The notes under the pieces were generated by a model. It saw nothing but the letters and a program-made list of their open reading frames with translations, was not told the origin of the DNA and made no database searches. This document shows positions 33,621 to 42,138 of a stretch of DNA of 64,000 nt, one piece after another. Location: positions 248,001-312,000 of the forward strand of contig NZ_BJMM01000003.1 in assembly GCF_006539165.1 (NCBI RefSeq), in the 5' to 3' direction. The position numbers and the translations under genes were made by a program. Within the stretch, counting starts at the first letter, position 1. Each line of letters begins with the position of its first letter. Source of the stretch: Streptomyces cacaoi. GTDB lineage: Bacteria; Actinomycetota; Actinomycetes; Streptomycetales; Streptomycetaceae.

Positions 33621-34370
33621 TCACATCCGGGCTTTCAGCACGTCGACTTCACAGCCCGGTGCGAACGGGTCAAAGCCGTGTTCGACCAGCCAGCGCACCC
33701 CCAGCAGGCTGCGCAGCGACCACCACGCGTGGATGACGTCGAGGTCGACATCGGTGCCGTAGCCGGCGAGGACCTCATCGAGGCGCTCCTCGTGCCCGAG
33801 CGTCAGCGTGGCGAGGTCGAACAGGGCGTCGCCCCGGCCCGCTTCGGACCAGTCGATGATGCCCGTGACCTCGTCCCCGTCGACGAACACATGGGTGAGC
33901 TGAAGGTCCCCGTGCATGAACACCGGAGGCCGCGGCCGGAGCGCGGCCTCGGCGACCCGGCGGTTGCGGGCCACCAGGTCGGCGGGCAGGACACCGTTCG
34001 CCACGAGCAGCTCGCACTCGTGGTCGAGCTCCGCCTCCATCTTGTCGAGCGCCCGGCCGCTGCCCCGGCCGGGCCAGGGCGGCAACGGCGCCTCGTGCAG
34101 CTTCCGGACGGCGGCGCCCGCGGCGGCCCACGCCGCCGGTGACGCGGCCGACGGCTCGCCGAGGCGGCCCAGCGCCTTCCCCGGCACCGCCGCGATCGCC
34201 AGCACGGGCGGCTCGCGCCACAGCACCTCCGGCGTCGGCACCGGCGCCAGCGCCATCGCCTCCACCTCGACGCCGGTGCGCGCCTGATCGGCGTCCACCT
34301 TCAAGAACATGTCGCCGACGCGCAGGGTGGCACGCTCGGAATGAGCGACGACGACCTCGACTTCATCCAT
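33621..34370 (-). CDS. Aminoglycoside phosphotransferase (APH)-fold kinase
   Basis: 249 residues from ATG 34370; an ATG at 34382 is an alternative start. It carries the APH/choline-kinase catalytic block as FMHGDLQLTHVFVDGDEVTG followed by IIDWSEAGRGDALFDLA. The catalytic Asp (HGD) and the metal-binding Asp (IDW) are kept, but the usual Asn four residues after HGDL is His (HGDLQLTH). FLKVD near residue 25 supplies the ATP-binding Lys. The substrate is unknown; many chromosomal members do not confer resistance. Confidence 0.85.
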   Translation of the reverse strand: MDEVEVVVAHSERATLRVGDMFLKVDADQARTGVEVEAMALAPVPTPEVLWREPPVLAIAAVPGKALGRLGEPSAASPAAWAAAGAAVRKLHEAPLPPWPGRGSGRALDKMEAELDHECELLVANGVLPADLVARNRRVAEAALRPRPPVFMHGDLQLTHVFVDGDEVTGIIDWSEAGRGDALFDLATLTLGHEERLDEVLAGYGTDVDLDVIHAWWSLRSLLGVRWLVEHGFDPFAPGCEVDVLKARM

Positions 34371-34868
34371 GCCGCCCAGCATCCCGGATCACCCTCCACA
34401 CCGCCCGGGAATATCGCGTGCACTTGTGCGACGGACCTGCCCTGCACGCCCCGCGGCCCTCGGTGTCGTGGCGCTCCCTTCATCGAGCCGAGGGCAGAAA
34501 CGTCACGTATGCCATCGGCACCCCCATCTCCCCCAACTACCGCATTCGGCACTACACTTCCTACCGCCACGTCCACGCCACGGCCCGACGGCTCGCCCCC
34601 CACCGCAGCCCGACCACCGGCCGACTCGGCACACCGGCACCGCGACAGCCCGCCGGAGTGGCGCACAACCGTCCGACCAAAGGGGCACAAGGGGGGCCGA
34701 TCCATGCGCACGAGGGCGAGCGCTCCGGACCTGACGCCGCGAGATACGTCAGTGAACGCCGGACTTGCCTGTTCAACGTGTGGCGCAGGTTCTCTGAGCG
34801 CGCCGGTCTGCTGAGGATCGATGCTGGACCGGGAAGCGCAAGTGGCCCGCAGACGGGGCGAGGTGACG
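34371..34868. other. Gap of about 500 bases without a clear gene
   Basis: Frames here are open on both strands, but their translations are low-complexity and Arg/Pro/His-rich. Base composition is somewhat less extreme than around it. I see no gene I can support before the small ORF at 34869, which could start at 34821. Confidence 0.4.
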
Positions 34869-34991
34869 ATGTCGCAGCGCCGCAATGCTCCGATCGGGGC
34901 GTGCTGCTCTCTCGTCGTCTTCGTCTCCATGGGGACGGTCGGCATCGGCCTCGGCTGGGACCGAAATGCCGTCCTGGTCGGCATTTTGTGA
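34869..34991 (+). CDS. Small single-pass membrane protein coupled to the next gene
   Basis: Forty residues from ATG 34869, which has GAGGTG just upstream; an in-frame ATG at 34821 would give 56 residues. A basic start (MSQRRNAPIG) is followed by one hydrophobic segment (CCSLVVFVSMGTVGIGLGW). Its TGA overlaps the GTG of the following gene as GTGA, the signature of translational coupling, and this is my main reason for calling it. I recognise no family. Confidence 0.5.
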   Translation: MSQRRNAPIGACCSLVVFVSMGTVGIGLGWDRNAVLVGIL

Positions 34992-35686
34992 AAGGGCTGG
35001 ACGAAGAGGCCGCCGCTGTGGATGAAGAAGTCGAGCTGAGCTATCGCACCATGCGGGAGGCAGCGCTCAGTCAGGCCCGGTATCGCGGGCTGGAGGAGTC
35101 CGGGATGCGGCCCGAGGCCGATGTGCGGCGTGTGACGTGGTGGCGGGTGCGCGGGCTGTGGCGAGCAGGGGAACTGCTGCCGCTCGCCGGAATGCTCGGG
35201 TTGAATGTCATGGCTGCGTGGCAGGCGCAGGAGTCCCCCGACGGCGTTCCGGCGTGGGCCGGGGTGTTGCCCGTTCTCGCCCTCGGTGCGATCGGTTTCG
35301 CTGCCAAGGGCTCGCTCCGTGCCTGGCGGCTGGCCAGAGTGGCTCGGCAGGTGCCTCATACCCGTATGCGCTATCTGCTTCTGCACAGTTATGCCATGGA
35401 GGCACCGCTGATCGTCCTGTTTCCGCTTCCCGAGGACTCACCCCATCCCGACGAGGACGAACCCGTGGGCATCATCCCGCTGCCTTACGGCCCGCTCCGT
35501 GACCGGTTCCGTGAACTCCCGGGGCCCGTCGGCGTCGCCCGGATCTCCGGTGCTCTCCGGCCGGGCGAATTCGCCGTTCCCTGGATGGGAGAACAACCGC
35601 TGTGGCCCACCCATACCTACCGGAAGCTGGATCTGGGGCATCCGCGCCATCTTCGAACCGTCCACGAACTCATACGGCCCGAATGA
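34988..35686 (+). CDS. Two-pass membrane protein of unknown function
   Basis: 232 residues, starting at GTG 34988, which overlaps the stop of the small upstream ORF (GTGA). The N-terminal ~70 residues are acidic and helical (KGLDEEAAAVDEEVEL). Two hydrophobic segments follow at about residues 61-75 and 88-105, then a soluble C-terminal domain with ARISGALRPGEFAVPWMGEQ and a WPTHTYRKLD end. I do not recognise the family. The next gene encodes a protein of similar architecture, so they may work together. Confidence 0.65.
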   Translation: MKGLDEEAAAVDEEVELSYRTMREAALSQARYRGLEESGMRPEADVRRVTWWRVRGLWRAGELLPLAGMLGLNVMAAWQAQESPDGVPAWAGVLPVLALGAIGFAAKGSLRAWRLARVARQVPHTRMRYLLLHSYAMEAPLIVLFPLPEDSPHPDEDEPVGIIPLPYGPLRDRFRELPGPVGVARISGALRPGEFAVPWMGEQPLWPTHTYRKLDLGHPRHLRTVHELIRPE

Positions 35687-35839
35687 CGGTTCCGAGGCGC
35701 GTTTCCGGTACCGGGGTGATGCGCGGTACTTGACGGAGGGCGTGGCGGGTGCCGGAGGGGGCGGCTTTCCCTGTGCCGGTGGGAAGTTCGGGAAATTATG
35801 TGCTCGGGAAATTTTGTGTTCGGGAAGAGGGGGCAGGTT

Positions 35840-37051
35840 GTGGGGATATCGTCGTCCGCCGTTGCGTTCGGCGGGACCGAGGCGGCGCTGAGACGTTACC
35901 GGCGGCGAGCGTGGATGTGGCTGTGCGCCGGATCGGGGGCGTGCGCGGCGGGCTTGGTGATCGGGGCGGTTGCCGAGGCGTCGGGGGTCGGCTGGGCGGC
36001 TTCCGTGATGGCACGGGTACTCGGTGCCGGTGCGGTCGCGGGGGTGATCGGTGCGGGGAGCGTACGCATGGCGGCCCGGATGGGCCGGGCGCTGTCGGCC
36101 GGGCCGTGGGTCGCGTGCGTCGCCGTGGATCTTCCCTCGGCCCTGTGGGCGCCACGCGTCGTGCTGCGGGCCCCGGACACCGGCGAGTTGTGGGTCTTCA
36201 CCGTCGTCGCTGTGCGGCGGCGCCTGCAATGGGCGGAGCCGGGGCCGTCGGGGGCGCTGTGGTGGTGCGGTGACCCGCAGCGGGGTGGCGTCCTCGCGCA
36301 GCCGGGCGGCGAGACGCTGCTGTGGGTACGTCCGACCCGTACGCTCCGCAGACGGCAGGAGGCGGTGCGCGCTGCCGAGGCGTCCGGCCGCTTGGGACGA
36401 CCCTCCCCACAGCAACCCCAGCGGGCGGAGCGGTCCCAGCAGGCAGAGCCGGTGCCCCTCGGATCGTCGGCGGTGCGGGCCGCAGGCGCGCAGGTACCGC
36501 GCAGGCGGCCGGTGTTCCGGTGGATCGCGTTGCTCGGTGTGGTGGCCGGGGGGCTCGGGATCGCCGGGATTGTGGCGGCGGACGGGGATCCGCAGATCGA
36601 TCTGACGGTTCTCAAGGAGGACAGCTCGGGCAACTGCACCGTCACATGGAAGGACCCGGACGACGGCCGGCTTCGCAAGGGCCCCTTCCGGTGCACTCCC
36701 GACCGGGACCCGTCGCTGAGCGACTGGGACACCGGCTGGGTCGTGTCGTACGGGCCGTGGAAGGGCGAGCTCTACAACGCAGAGTGGGAGGGCGCGACCG
36801 CGAACACCGTCAACGACGGCCTGCTGGCGGCGGGTTTTCTGCTGCTCGTGGGCGCAGCGGTCGGAGGCGGGATCAGGGTGGTGCAGCGGCGGGCCGACCG
36901 CCGGGTGGAGCAGCGTGCGACCGCCCTCGCCGCGGAGTGGGCAACCGCGGGGGAGCGCCCCGGCGTTTCGCTGGTCAAGTCGCCGACCGGGGTCTCGCTG
37001 CACAAGTCGCCTGCCGAGGACGGCCCCGAGCTACCCGAGCTACCCGAGTGA
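35840..37051 (+). CDS. Membrane protein of unknown function
   Basis: 403 residues from GTG 35840, behind AGAGGGGG; the frame is open back to an ATG at 35798. Paired membrane segments lie near residues 25-45 and 50-70. A soluble stretch follows with LRAPDTGELWVFTVVAVRRR and WWCGDPQRGGVLAQPGG, then a Gln/Arg/Pro-rich linker. A third segment (WIALLGVVAGGLGIAGIVAA) precedes an extracytoplasmic part with two Cys (SGNCTVTW, PFRCTPD), and a fourth segment follows. I recognise no family. The C-terminal ELPELPE is encoded by a 9-bp tandem repeat that contains the stop codon. Confidence 0.7.
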   Translation: MGISSSAVAFGGTEAALRRYRRRAWMWLCAGSGACAAGLVIGAVAEASGVGWAASVMARVLGAGAVAGVIGAGSVRMAARMGRALSAGPWVACVAVDLPSALWAPRVVLRAPDTGELWVFTVVAVRRRLQWAEPGPSGALWWCGDPQRGGVLAQPGGETLLWVRPTRTLRRRQEAVRAAEASGRLGRPSPQQPQRAERSQQAEPVPLGSSAVRAAGAQVPRRRPVFRWIALLGVVAGGLGIAGIVAADGDPQIDLTVLKEDSSGNCTVTWKDPDDGRLRKGPFRCTPDRDPSLSDWDTGWVVSYGPWKGELYNAEWEGATANTVNDGLLAAGFLLLVGAAVGGGIRVVQRRADRRVEQRATALAAEWATAGERPGVSLVKSPTGVSLHKSPAEDGPELPELPE

Positions 37052-37063
37052 CCCGAGTGACCC
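37028..37063 (+). repeat. 9-bp tandem repeat spanning a stop codon
   Basis: Two copies of GAGCTACCC (37028-37045) are followed by two of GAGTGACCC (37046-37063). The TGA of the preceding gene is inside the third unit. Gain or loss of a CTA-type unit would only change the ELP tail length. Confidence 0.85.
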
Positions 37064-37163
37064 GAGCGAGCCGACCGATTGCCGTACGGAGACGCCTGAG
37101 AGGGCGGAGACCTCGGGGGATGTGCGAGCGGTTCTGCGGACGGGCGAGGTGTTCAGTGGGTTC

Positions 37164-37739
37164 TCACTCGCCCTGGGGAGCGTTGCGCAGCCGTTCCTCC
37201 AGGGCGTCCCGCGCCGAGTTCCATTTCCGCGCGGCTGCCTGGGCCCCGTCGAGCCACGGGAGAGGTTCCGTGCTCGCCCAGGAACTCTCGTACGGTCCGA
37301 TGTCGGTGCCGTGCGCGGCACGTTGTCGTTCCCGCCGCTCCTCCCACCTGCGCCGGTTGTCGGCCTCGTGGTGGTCGATCCACGTCAGCCCGTCGAGGAA
37401 TTCCCCCGTCAGGCGGCGCTCTTCGTCGTCGAGCACTTCGCTGTGCCGGATCAGAAAGGTGTTCACCTTGGGCACTTCGGCGCGCAGGTCCTGTCCTCCG
37501 GCGTTCCAGCGGGACCGGATCTCCAACTCGCGGAGGGTGTCGAGCAGTTCCTGGAGGGCTTCCCGGCGCCGTTGGTCGTACGGTTCGCGGGCCGTCCGGC
37601 GTCGGTCCGTCTGTTCCAGTTCACGGCGGACCGTCTCGTTCTCCGCCTGGCGCCGCTCGCTGCGCCGCCACTGGAGATATCCCAGGATCGCGACGAAAAC
37701 CGTGGCACCCACGGGAAGCGCGGCAGTCACCAGATCCAC
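37164..37739 (-). CDS. Membrane-anchored coiled-coil protein of unknown function
   Basis: 191 residues. One N-terminal membrane segment (LVTAALPVGATVFVAILGYL) is followed directly by a long charged helical region (residues ~24-75) rich in Arg and Glu, likely a coiled coil. The C-terminal part carries WIDHHEADNRRRWEERR. The arrangement resembles DUF4760-like anchored proteins but I cannot name the family with confidence. It is convergent with the preceding membrane protein gene. Confidence 0.7.
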   Translation of the reverse strand: MDLVTAALPVGATVFVAILGYLQWRRSERRQAENETVRRELEQTDRRRTAREPYDQRRREALQELLDTLRELEIRSRWNAGGQDLRAEVPKVNTFLIRHSEVLDDEERRLTGEFLDGLTWIDHHEADNRRRWEERRERQRAAHGTDIGPYESSWASTEPLPWLDGAQAAARKWNSARDALEERLRNAPQGE

Positions 37740-37952
37740 GAGGGGATTATGCCGACGGCGCTGTTCCCTCGGCCAGCGTCGGGACGCACTCGCCCTCGCG
37801 GGCGGGGACGGGCCCGCGCCCGGTGCGTGGAGACGGGCCCGCGCCCGCAGGCGGGAACGGGTCCGGGTCCGCGGGCGCGCTCCCGGCCGGAGGAGTCCGG
37901 ACGGGAGCGCAACCGGAAGGAAAGGAGCGGTCCCTCACCGAGAGGGCGGTCC

Positions 37953-39371
37953 TCACCGAGAGGGAAGGCGGGGCACCTGGACGTTCACCTCGCCGCAGCC
38001 GACGCGCTTCGCCTCGGCCTTGACGTACGACGGCAGCACGGCGAGCCCCAGCGACCGGCGCTCGGACGCCGTGTCGTCATCCTTGTCGGGGTCCTTCTCC
38101 CAGGCCACGAACGCGGTCCGGCCCCGCTGGCAGTCGGCGGTGTAGACGCTGAGGCCGCCCGCGTGGGCTCCCTCGCCGTCCCCGCCGAGACGGTCGGCGC
38201 GCTGTCCGAGCGCTCTGGAGACGACGCGCGCGAGCCGGGGTTCGGCCACGGTCGTCAGCCGGATCCTGTCCATGCCGAACGGCCGCCCCACGTCGCACGA
38301 GTGGACACCGCCCCGTAGCGGCCCGTCCGATGTGGTGCCGGGCGTGGTGCGCACCGCTGAGGCGTCCTCGCCACGCGCCCAGCCGGGGAGCGCCACGCCC
38401 TGGAGACCGCACAGCCGTTCGTTGTCCACGGCCTGCACGCTCTTGCCCTCCGGCGGGCCGGGAAGTCTCGGCGGGTCGGGGTACCGGCCCTCGCAGCCGT
38501 ACTTCTCCATGACCCCGTCGGCCAGCCGTACGACCGCGCGGGACATCGCGTCGAGGCCGCGCCGCGCGTCGACCTCGTTCACATAGTCGGGGTCGGATGC
38601 GTCGGAGGCGAGCGTGACCACCCGCAACGGCGGGTTCTCGCCCGGTTCGTAGGAGCGTTCGTGACAGCTGGTCGGCAGCGCCACCCAGGCGCGCTGGGAG
38701 GAGGCCATGCCGGTGATCCCGCCGCCCAGCGGCGTCATCCGGGAGGAGAGGTACTGCCTCGTCCAGTCCCATGCCTGGGCGCCCTTCAGCTCACCCAACG
38801 TCCGTACCGAAGCCGTGACCTCCGACTCCAGTTCGTCCGCGCCGAACCCCTGGATGCTGCACTCCGTGTGCATGGGGTCCTCCGTCGCCCGGCGCAGCGG
38901 CAGCTCCCGGCTCCGTACATCCGTGTCGGTGAACAGGGCCTCCGCGACCTCGGGGGAGAGCGAGCCCCAGCACATGTCCCGTGCCACGAACGGGAGTTCA
39001 CCGGAGCGCCACGCCATGACGCCGGTGCCGAGCAGCGCCCCGACGAGTGCGCCGACGACGGCGATGCCGCCCCGGCTGCGGGCCATCCGCCGGAGCCGGC
39101 CGGGCTGCTTCGGCGCGGCCGGCGGTGTGGCAGACGGTGCGGCGGCGGCCCCCGGCTCCTCCGGGTTGTCGTTCATGTCGTCCTTTCCCCCGGGGGAGCT
39201 GTCCCCGCAGTCGTTTCCGGAGCTGTTTCCGGAGCTGTTTCCGGTGCCGGCCTCGGTGCCGTCCCCGGGGCAGCAGTCCGTCGCACTGCCCGTGGAACTT
39301 CCCGTGGAACTGCCCGCGGCGCTGTCCCCGGGGTGCTTCTCGGAGTGCTTCTCGGAGTTCTTCTCGGTCAT
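37953..39371 (-). CDS. Membrane-anchored secreted protein, paralogue A
   Basis: 472 residues from ATG 39371, which overlaps the stop of the upstream gene as ATGA. The first ~110 residues are low-complexity (EKNSEKHSEK, then Ser/Thr/Gly/Asn runs) and lie before a single membrane segment (GGIAVVGALVGALLGTGVMA). The extracytoplasmic part begins with DMCWGSLSPEV and contains several Cys (CSIQGFG, SCHERSY, YGCEGRY, RLCGLQG, SCDVGR, VGCGEV), suggesting disulfides. The neighbour at 39368 has the same plan (membrane helix, CWG start, TDCxxG-like blocks, final GC near the end), so the two are tandem paralogues. Function unknown. Confidence 0.75.
   Translation of the reverse strand: MTEKNSEKHSEKHPGDSAAGSSTGSSTGSATDCCPGDGTEAGTGNSSGNSSGNDCGDSSPGGKDDMNDNPEEPGAAAAPSATPPAAPKQPGRLRRMARSRGGIAVVGALVGALLGTGVMAWRSGELPFVARDMCWGSLSPEVAEALFTDTDVRSRELPLRRATEDPMHTECSIQGFGADELESEVTASVRTLGELKGAQAWDWTRQYLSSRMTPLGGGITGMASSQRAWVALPTSCHERSYEPGENPPLRVVTLASDASDPDYVNEVDARRGLDAMSRAVVRLADGVMEKYGCEGRYPDPPRLPGPPEGKSVQAVDNERLCGLQGVALPGWARGEDASAVRTTPGTTSDGPLRGGVHSCDVGRPFGMDRIRLTTVAEPRLARVVSRALGQRADRLGGDGEGAHAGGLSVYTADCQRGRTAFVAWEKDPDKDDDTASERRSLGLAVLPSYVKAEAKRVGCGEVNVQVPRLPSR
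39190..39371 (-). repeat. Low-complexity tandem repeats at the N-terminus of paralogue A
   Basis: Short tandem units (12-base copies encoding SEKH/SEKN, and Ser-Thr-Gly and Asn-Ser-Ser-Gly runs) encode a disordered cytoplasmic segment. Slippage here would change length or frame. Confidence 0.7.
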
Positions 39372-40543
39372 GAGCGCGGTCCGACGGCCGGACAGCCGAG
39401 GCGTTCGGTCACGGAGTCGGCGGACCGCGCGAACAGATGCCGGACGTCCGGTTCGGCGGACGAGGCCAGCGGGCCGTCCAGGTGCAGGAAGAAGACGGTG
39501 GGCCGGCCCCGGCACTCGGCGGTGACCAGCCCGTCCCGGCGCTCGATCCGGCCCGTGCCGCGCCACCCGTCGCCCGGGGACCGCTCACCCGCCATTCCCG
39601 CGAAGAGCCGTACCAGCCGCGGATGCGACGTCACCACGAACTGCCCCCGCGCGGCGACCTTCCCGCCCGGCCCCTGCTGCCCGTCGTCCCCGTCCCCCGG
39701 GTTCCCCTCGCTTCCTCCGTCCCTCTCGTCCCCGTCCCCCGACAGTTCGAGGGAGCAGGACTGGAGACGCGTCCCGACGGCGCTCGCGTACCAGGCGAGT
39801 TCGCCGTGCGCCGGTGGGGCGAACCGCATCCCGGCAATCCGGCACGCCGGCCCGCCTCCGGAGCGGGGCCTTCCGTCCGGCACGGTCGGTACGGGGGCCG
39901 AGAGCTGTGTGGGCCGGCCGCCGTCGCAGCCCGCCTTCTCCCGGGCCGTCTCCGCCAGGGACAGCAGCAGATCGGTGACCTCCCGCTCCGAGTCCAGCTC
40001 CGGCACCTGGCCCTCCGACCGGACGGTGACGACCAGCGGCACGTCCCCGCTGTCGCACTCCTCGGGCAGTACGAGCGTGCCGCGGTCCGTGCTCACGACG
40101 CCGGGCAGCCCCTCGGGCAACGGCACGGTGTTCCCATGGAGGGCCTCCGCCAGCCACGCCCGTCGCGGCCCGCCCGTCGAGCGGGGCGGCGGGCCGACGC
40201 GGGCGACCAGCCGGTCGCCGCCGGTCCCCTCCCGGGCCCGGTCGCCGGTCACGCTGGTGTCGGGGTGCTGCATCTCCTCGGTGCCGGGCACGCCGTACGC
40301 CATGACACAGACGGCCTGTTCACCACGGTGGGGCGAGCCGGACTCCTCGGCCACCCGCGCGTAGTCGGCGCCGAGCACCCGTGGGCCGCTGTCCTCGGCC
40401 CACGCGCCCCAGCAGTGGCTCTCCGGCGCGAACGGACCGGCCCGCACCGCCCGCGTCGCCAACGCCGCGCCGCCCAGCACCGCGAGAGCCAGCGCCACGA
40501 CGAGCACGAGGCGGCGCCCGGACATGCGTGCGCTGTGCACCAC
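39368..40543 (-). CDS. Membrane-anchored secreted protein, paralogue B
   Basis: 391 residues from GTG 40543, with GGAGGGGAG five bases upstream; GTG 40540 or ATG 40525 are possible. An N-terminal signal-anchor (RLVLVVALALAVLGGAALA) precedes an extracytoplasmic domain starting ESHCWGAWAEDSGP, with further Cys at CVMAYG, EECDSGD, AGCDGGR, CRIAG, CSLEL and LGCPAV. It contains a Gly/Asp-rich loop (DGDERDGGSEGNPGDGDDG). The architecture parallels the co-transcribed downstream gene. No enzymatic motif is visible; secretion and disulfide bonding are inferred. Confidence 0.75.
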   Translation of the reverse strand: MVHSARMSGRRLVLVVALALAVLGGAALATRAVRAGPFAPESHCWGAWAEDSGPRVLGADYARVAEESGSPHRGEQAVCVMAYGVPGTEEMQHPDTSVTGDRAREGTGGDRLVARVGPPPRSTGGPRRAWLAEALHGNTVPLPEGLPGVVSTDRGTLVLPEECDSGDVPLVVTVRSEGQVPELDSEREVTDLLLSLAETAREKAGCDGGRPTQLSAPVPTVPDGRPRSGGGPACRIAGMRFAPPAHGELAWYASAVGTRLQSCSLELSGDGDERDGGSEGNPGDGDDGQQGPGGKVAARGQFVVTSHPRLVRLFAGMAGERSPGDGWRGTGRIERRDGLVTAECRGRPTVFFLHLDGPLASSAEPDVRHLFARSADSVTERLGCPAVGPRS

Positions 40544-40846
40544 GTTCTCCCCTCCCGGTTCCCGGTTCCACGACCGCCCCGCGCCCCGTCGCGGAGACAC
40601 CGTCCCTGTTCGACGGCCGACGATCAGCGGAGACTACCTGTCCTGAACGCGCGTTCGGCGAGGAGGGCGACCGCCGGGGCGTTCCGGAAACCCCGGAAAG
40701 GGTCAGGGACGACAACGTTCAAGACCGTGCGACGACGCTCAAGACCGGGCACCAGGACAACCGGGCGCCGGGAGCCACGTCGAGCGGGCCCGCCCGGCGT
40801 TCGATCTGCTCGAACCCCGCGTACGGCGGTGGCGTAGCGTATCGGC
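40544..40846. other. Divergent gap before the TetR gene
   Basis: 303 bases between paralogue B and the TetR-family gene, presumably holding both promoters. I saw no convincing palindrome or -10/-35 pair. Confidence 0.4.
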
Positions 40847-41470
40847 ATGCACGAACGGAGGCCGGAACCCACCCGTCGCGAGCTGCTGCTGGCCGCAGGT
40901 CGTGATGCCTTCGGGCGTATGCCCTACGACGAGGTGTCGCTGAGCGAGGTCGCTCAGGAGGCCGGGGTGGCACACGGACTGCCGTTCCACTACTTCAAGA
41001 ACAAGCGCGGATTCTTCATCGAGGTCGTCCGGTCGCTCGCCGAGGAGATGCGCATCGCCTACGACGACCTGAACGGGCTTCCGCACGGCGAAGCGCTGCG
41101 TGCCGCGATCAACCGCCACATCGACTACTTCGAACAGCGGCCCCACGTCCTGCTGGGCCCGATCCGCAGCAATCTGGTGACCGACTCGCGGGTCCGCGAC
41201 GTGTTCGAGGAGACCCGCTGGGACGGCGCCCTCGCCGTGCTGCGGCTCATCGGCATCGACGAGCCGACCGAAGGAATCCGGCTGCTGATGCGCTCCTGGC
41301 TCGCCTTCCACGACGAACTGCTCGTGCAGTGGATCCTCGAACGCCCCGTCCCGCGGCCCGCGTTGGTCGAAGTGCTGGTCGCCGGGCTGACCTCGATCCT
41401 GGGCTCGGTCACCCTGCTGGAGGCGGGCCCCGGCCCGGACCTGTCCGCACTGCACGAACAAACCGCCTGA
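40847..41470 (+). CDS. TetR-family regulator
   Basis: 207 residues. The N-terminal helix-turn-helix reads VSLSEVAQEAGVAHGLPFHYFKNKRGFFIEV, where FHYF-K-K replaces the common LYYHFxxK block but fits the family. The C-terminal ligand domain is helical (EALRAAINRHIDYFEQRPHV). The closest unrelated gene is the divergent paralogue B. Target unknown. Confidence 0.88.
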   Translation: MHERRPEPTRRELLLAAGRDAFGRMPYDEVSLSEVAQEAGVAHGLPFHYFKNKRGFFIEVVRSLAEEMRIAYDDLNGLPHGEALRAAINRHIDYFEQRPHVLLGPIRSNLVTDSRVRDVFEETRWDGALAVLRLIGIDEPTEGIRLLMRSWLAFHDELLVQWILERPVPRPALVEVLVAGLTSILGSVTLLEAGPGPDLSALHEQTA

Positions 41471-41712
41471 CCGTCCTGGCCGCCGATCCCTCCTGACCCG
41501 ACGGGGCCGTCCCGCCGCGCAGTCACACGCCTTCTCACCGGCCGCCGCCCCGTCCTCCCCGCGCGGACGCGTCTCGCCTCGGCTCCTATGAGCTGCCAAC
41601 TCCGGCACGACTAGTCTCTACTCCTCCTTTCTCGGCTTTCTACCGCCACGAAGCACCACCTCTTCCCTCATCCGCCTCCGCGCGTAGTACACGGTCTGCC
41701 CGTTCCCTGCGA
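41471..41712. other. Start of a lower-GC, gene-poor patch
   Basis: From about 41.55 to 42.85 kb the sequence is visibly richer in A and T than the rest of the window and coding character is weak. No gene is supported in this part; a 60-codon frame at 41618-41800 (minus) overlaps the membrane protein and is unconvincing. Confidence 0.4.
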
Positions 41713-42138
41713 TTACCAAGTAAAGGGATCCCTTGACGCTTCTCCTTGCAGGAGTATCACGCTCACCACCACCACTGCGGCGAGTACGAAGATCAGCCAT
41801 ACGGCCATCCCGCGAGGTCCGTCTCGAAGTCTCCTGTCGCGGATATCTCGCCCGGCCGCTTCATCTTTCGCAATCATCTTGGCCAGCGGTTGGCGAAACG
41901 GCCGTACTGCGACTACCAGGGCGATGAGGATGAGGGCATATAACGCGAGAATGGAGCTCGCCGTGTAGCCTTTCGCCCAGTAGGCTCCGAGCATCGTCGG
42001 AACGCCGGCCAGGGGGACAGCGCTCATCTGGCGCCGCGCCTTCGGCTTGGGAACCCAGGGGACCATGAGCGCCCAGAATGCGGCAGCAGCTCCGACGTCG
42101 ATGACCCACCAGGATGCGGTGGGTATGTCCGGCAGCAA
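41713..42138 (-). CDS. Multi-pass membrane protein of unknown function in a lower-GC patch
   Basis: 141 residues from TTG 42138, with GAGGGAG about ten bases upstream. Four hydrophobic segments are apparent: about residues 11-28, 40-55, 62-80 and 111-130, with a basic/acidic cytoplasmic loop (AKMIAKDEAAGRDIRDRRLR). I recognise no family. Codon use is less GC-extreme than in neighbours, suggesting recent acquisition. Confidence 0.6.
   Translation of the reverse strand: MLPDIPTASWWVIDVGAAAAFWALMVPWVPKPKARRQMSAVPLAGVPTMLGAYWAKGYTASSILALYALILIALVVAVRPFRQPLAKMIAKDEAAGRDIRDRRLRDGPRGMAVWLIFVLAAVVVVSVILLQGEASRDPFTW

Noticed and set aside
41618..41800. 60-codon minus-strand frame
   Set aside because: It overlaps the membrane protein at 41713 and has no supporting signal.
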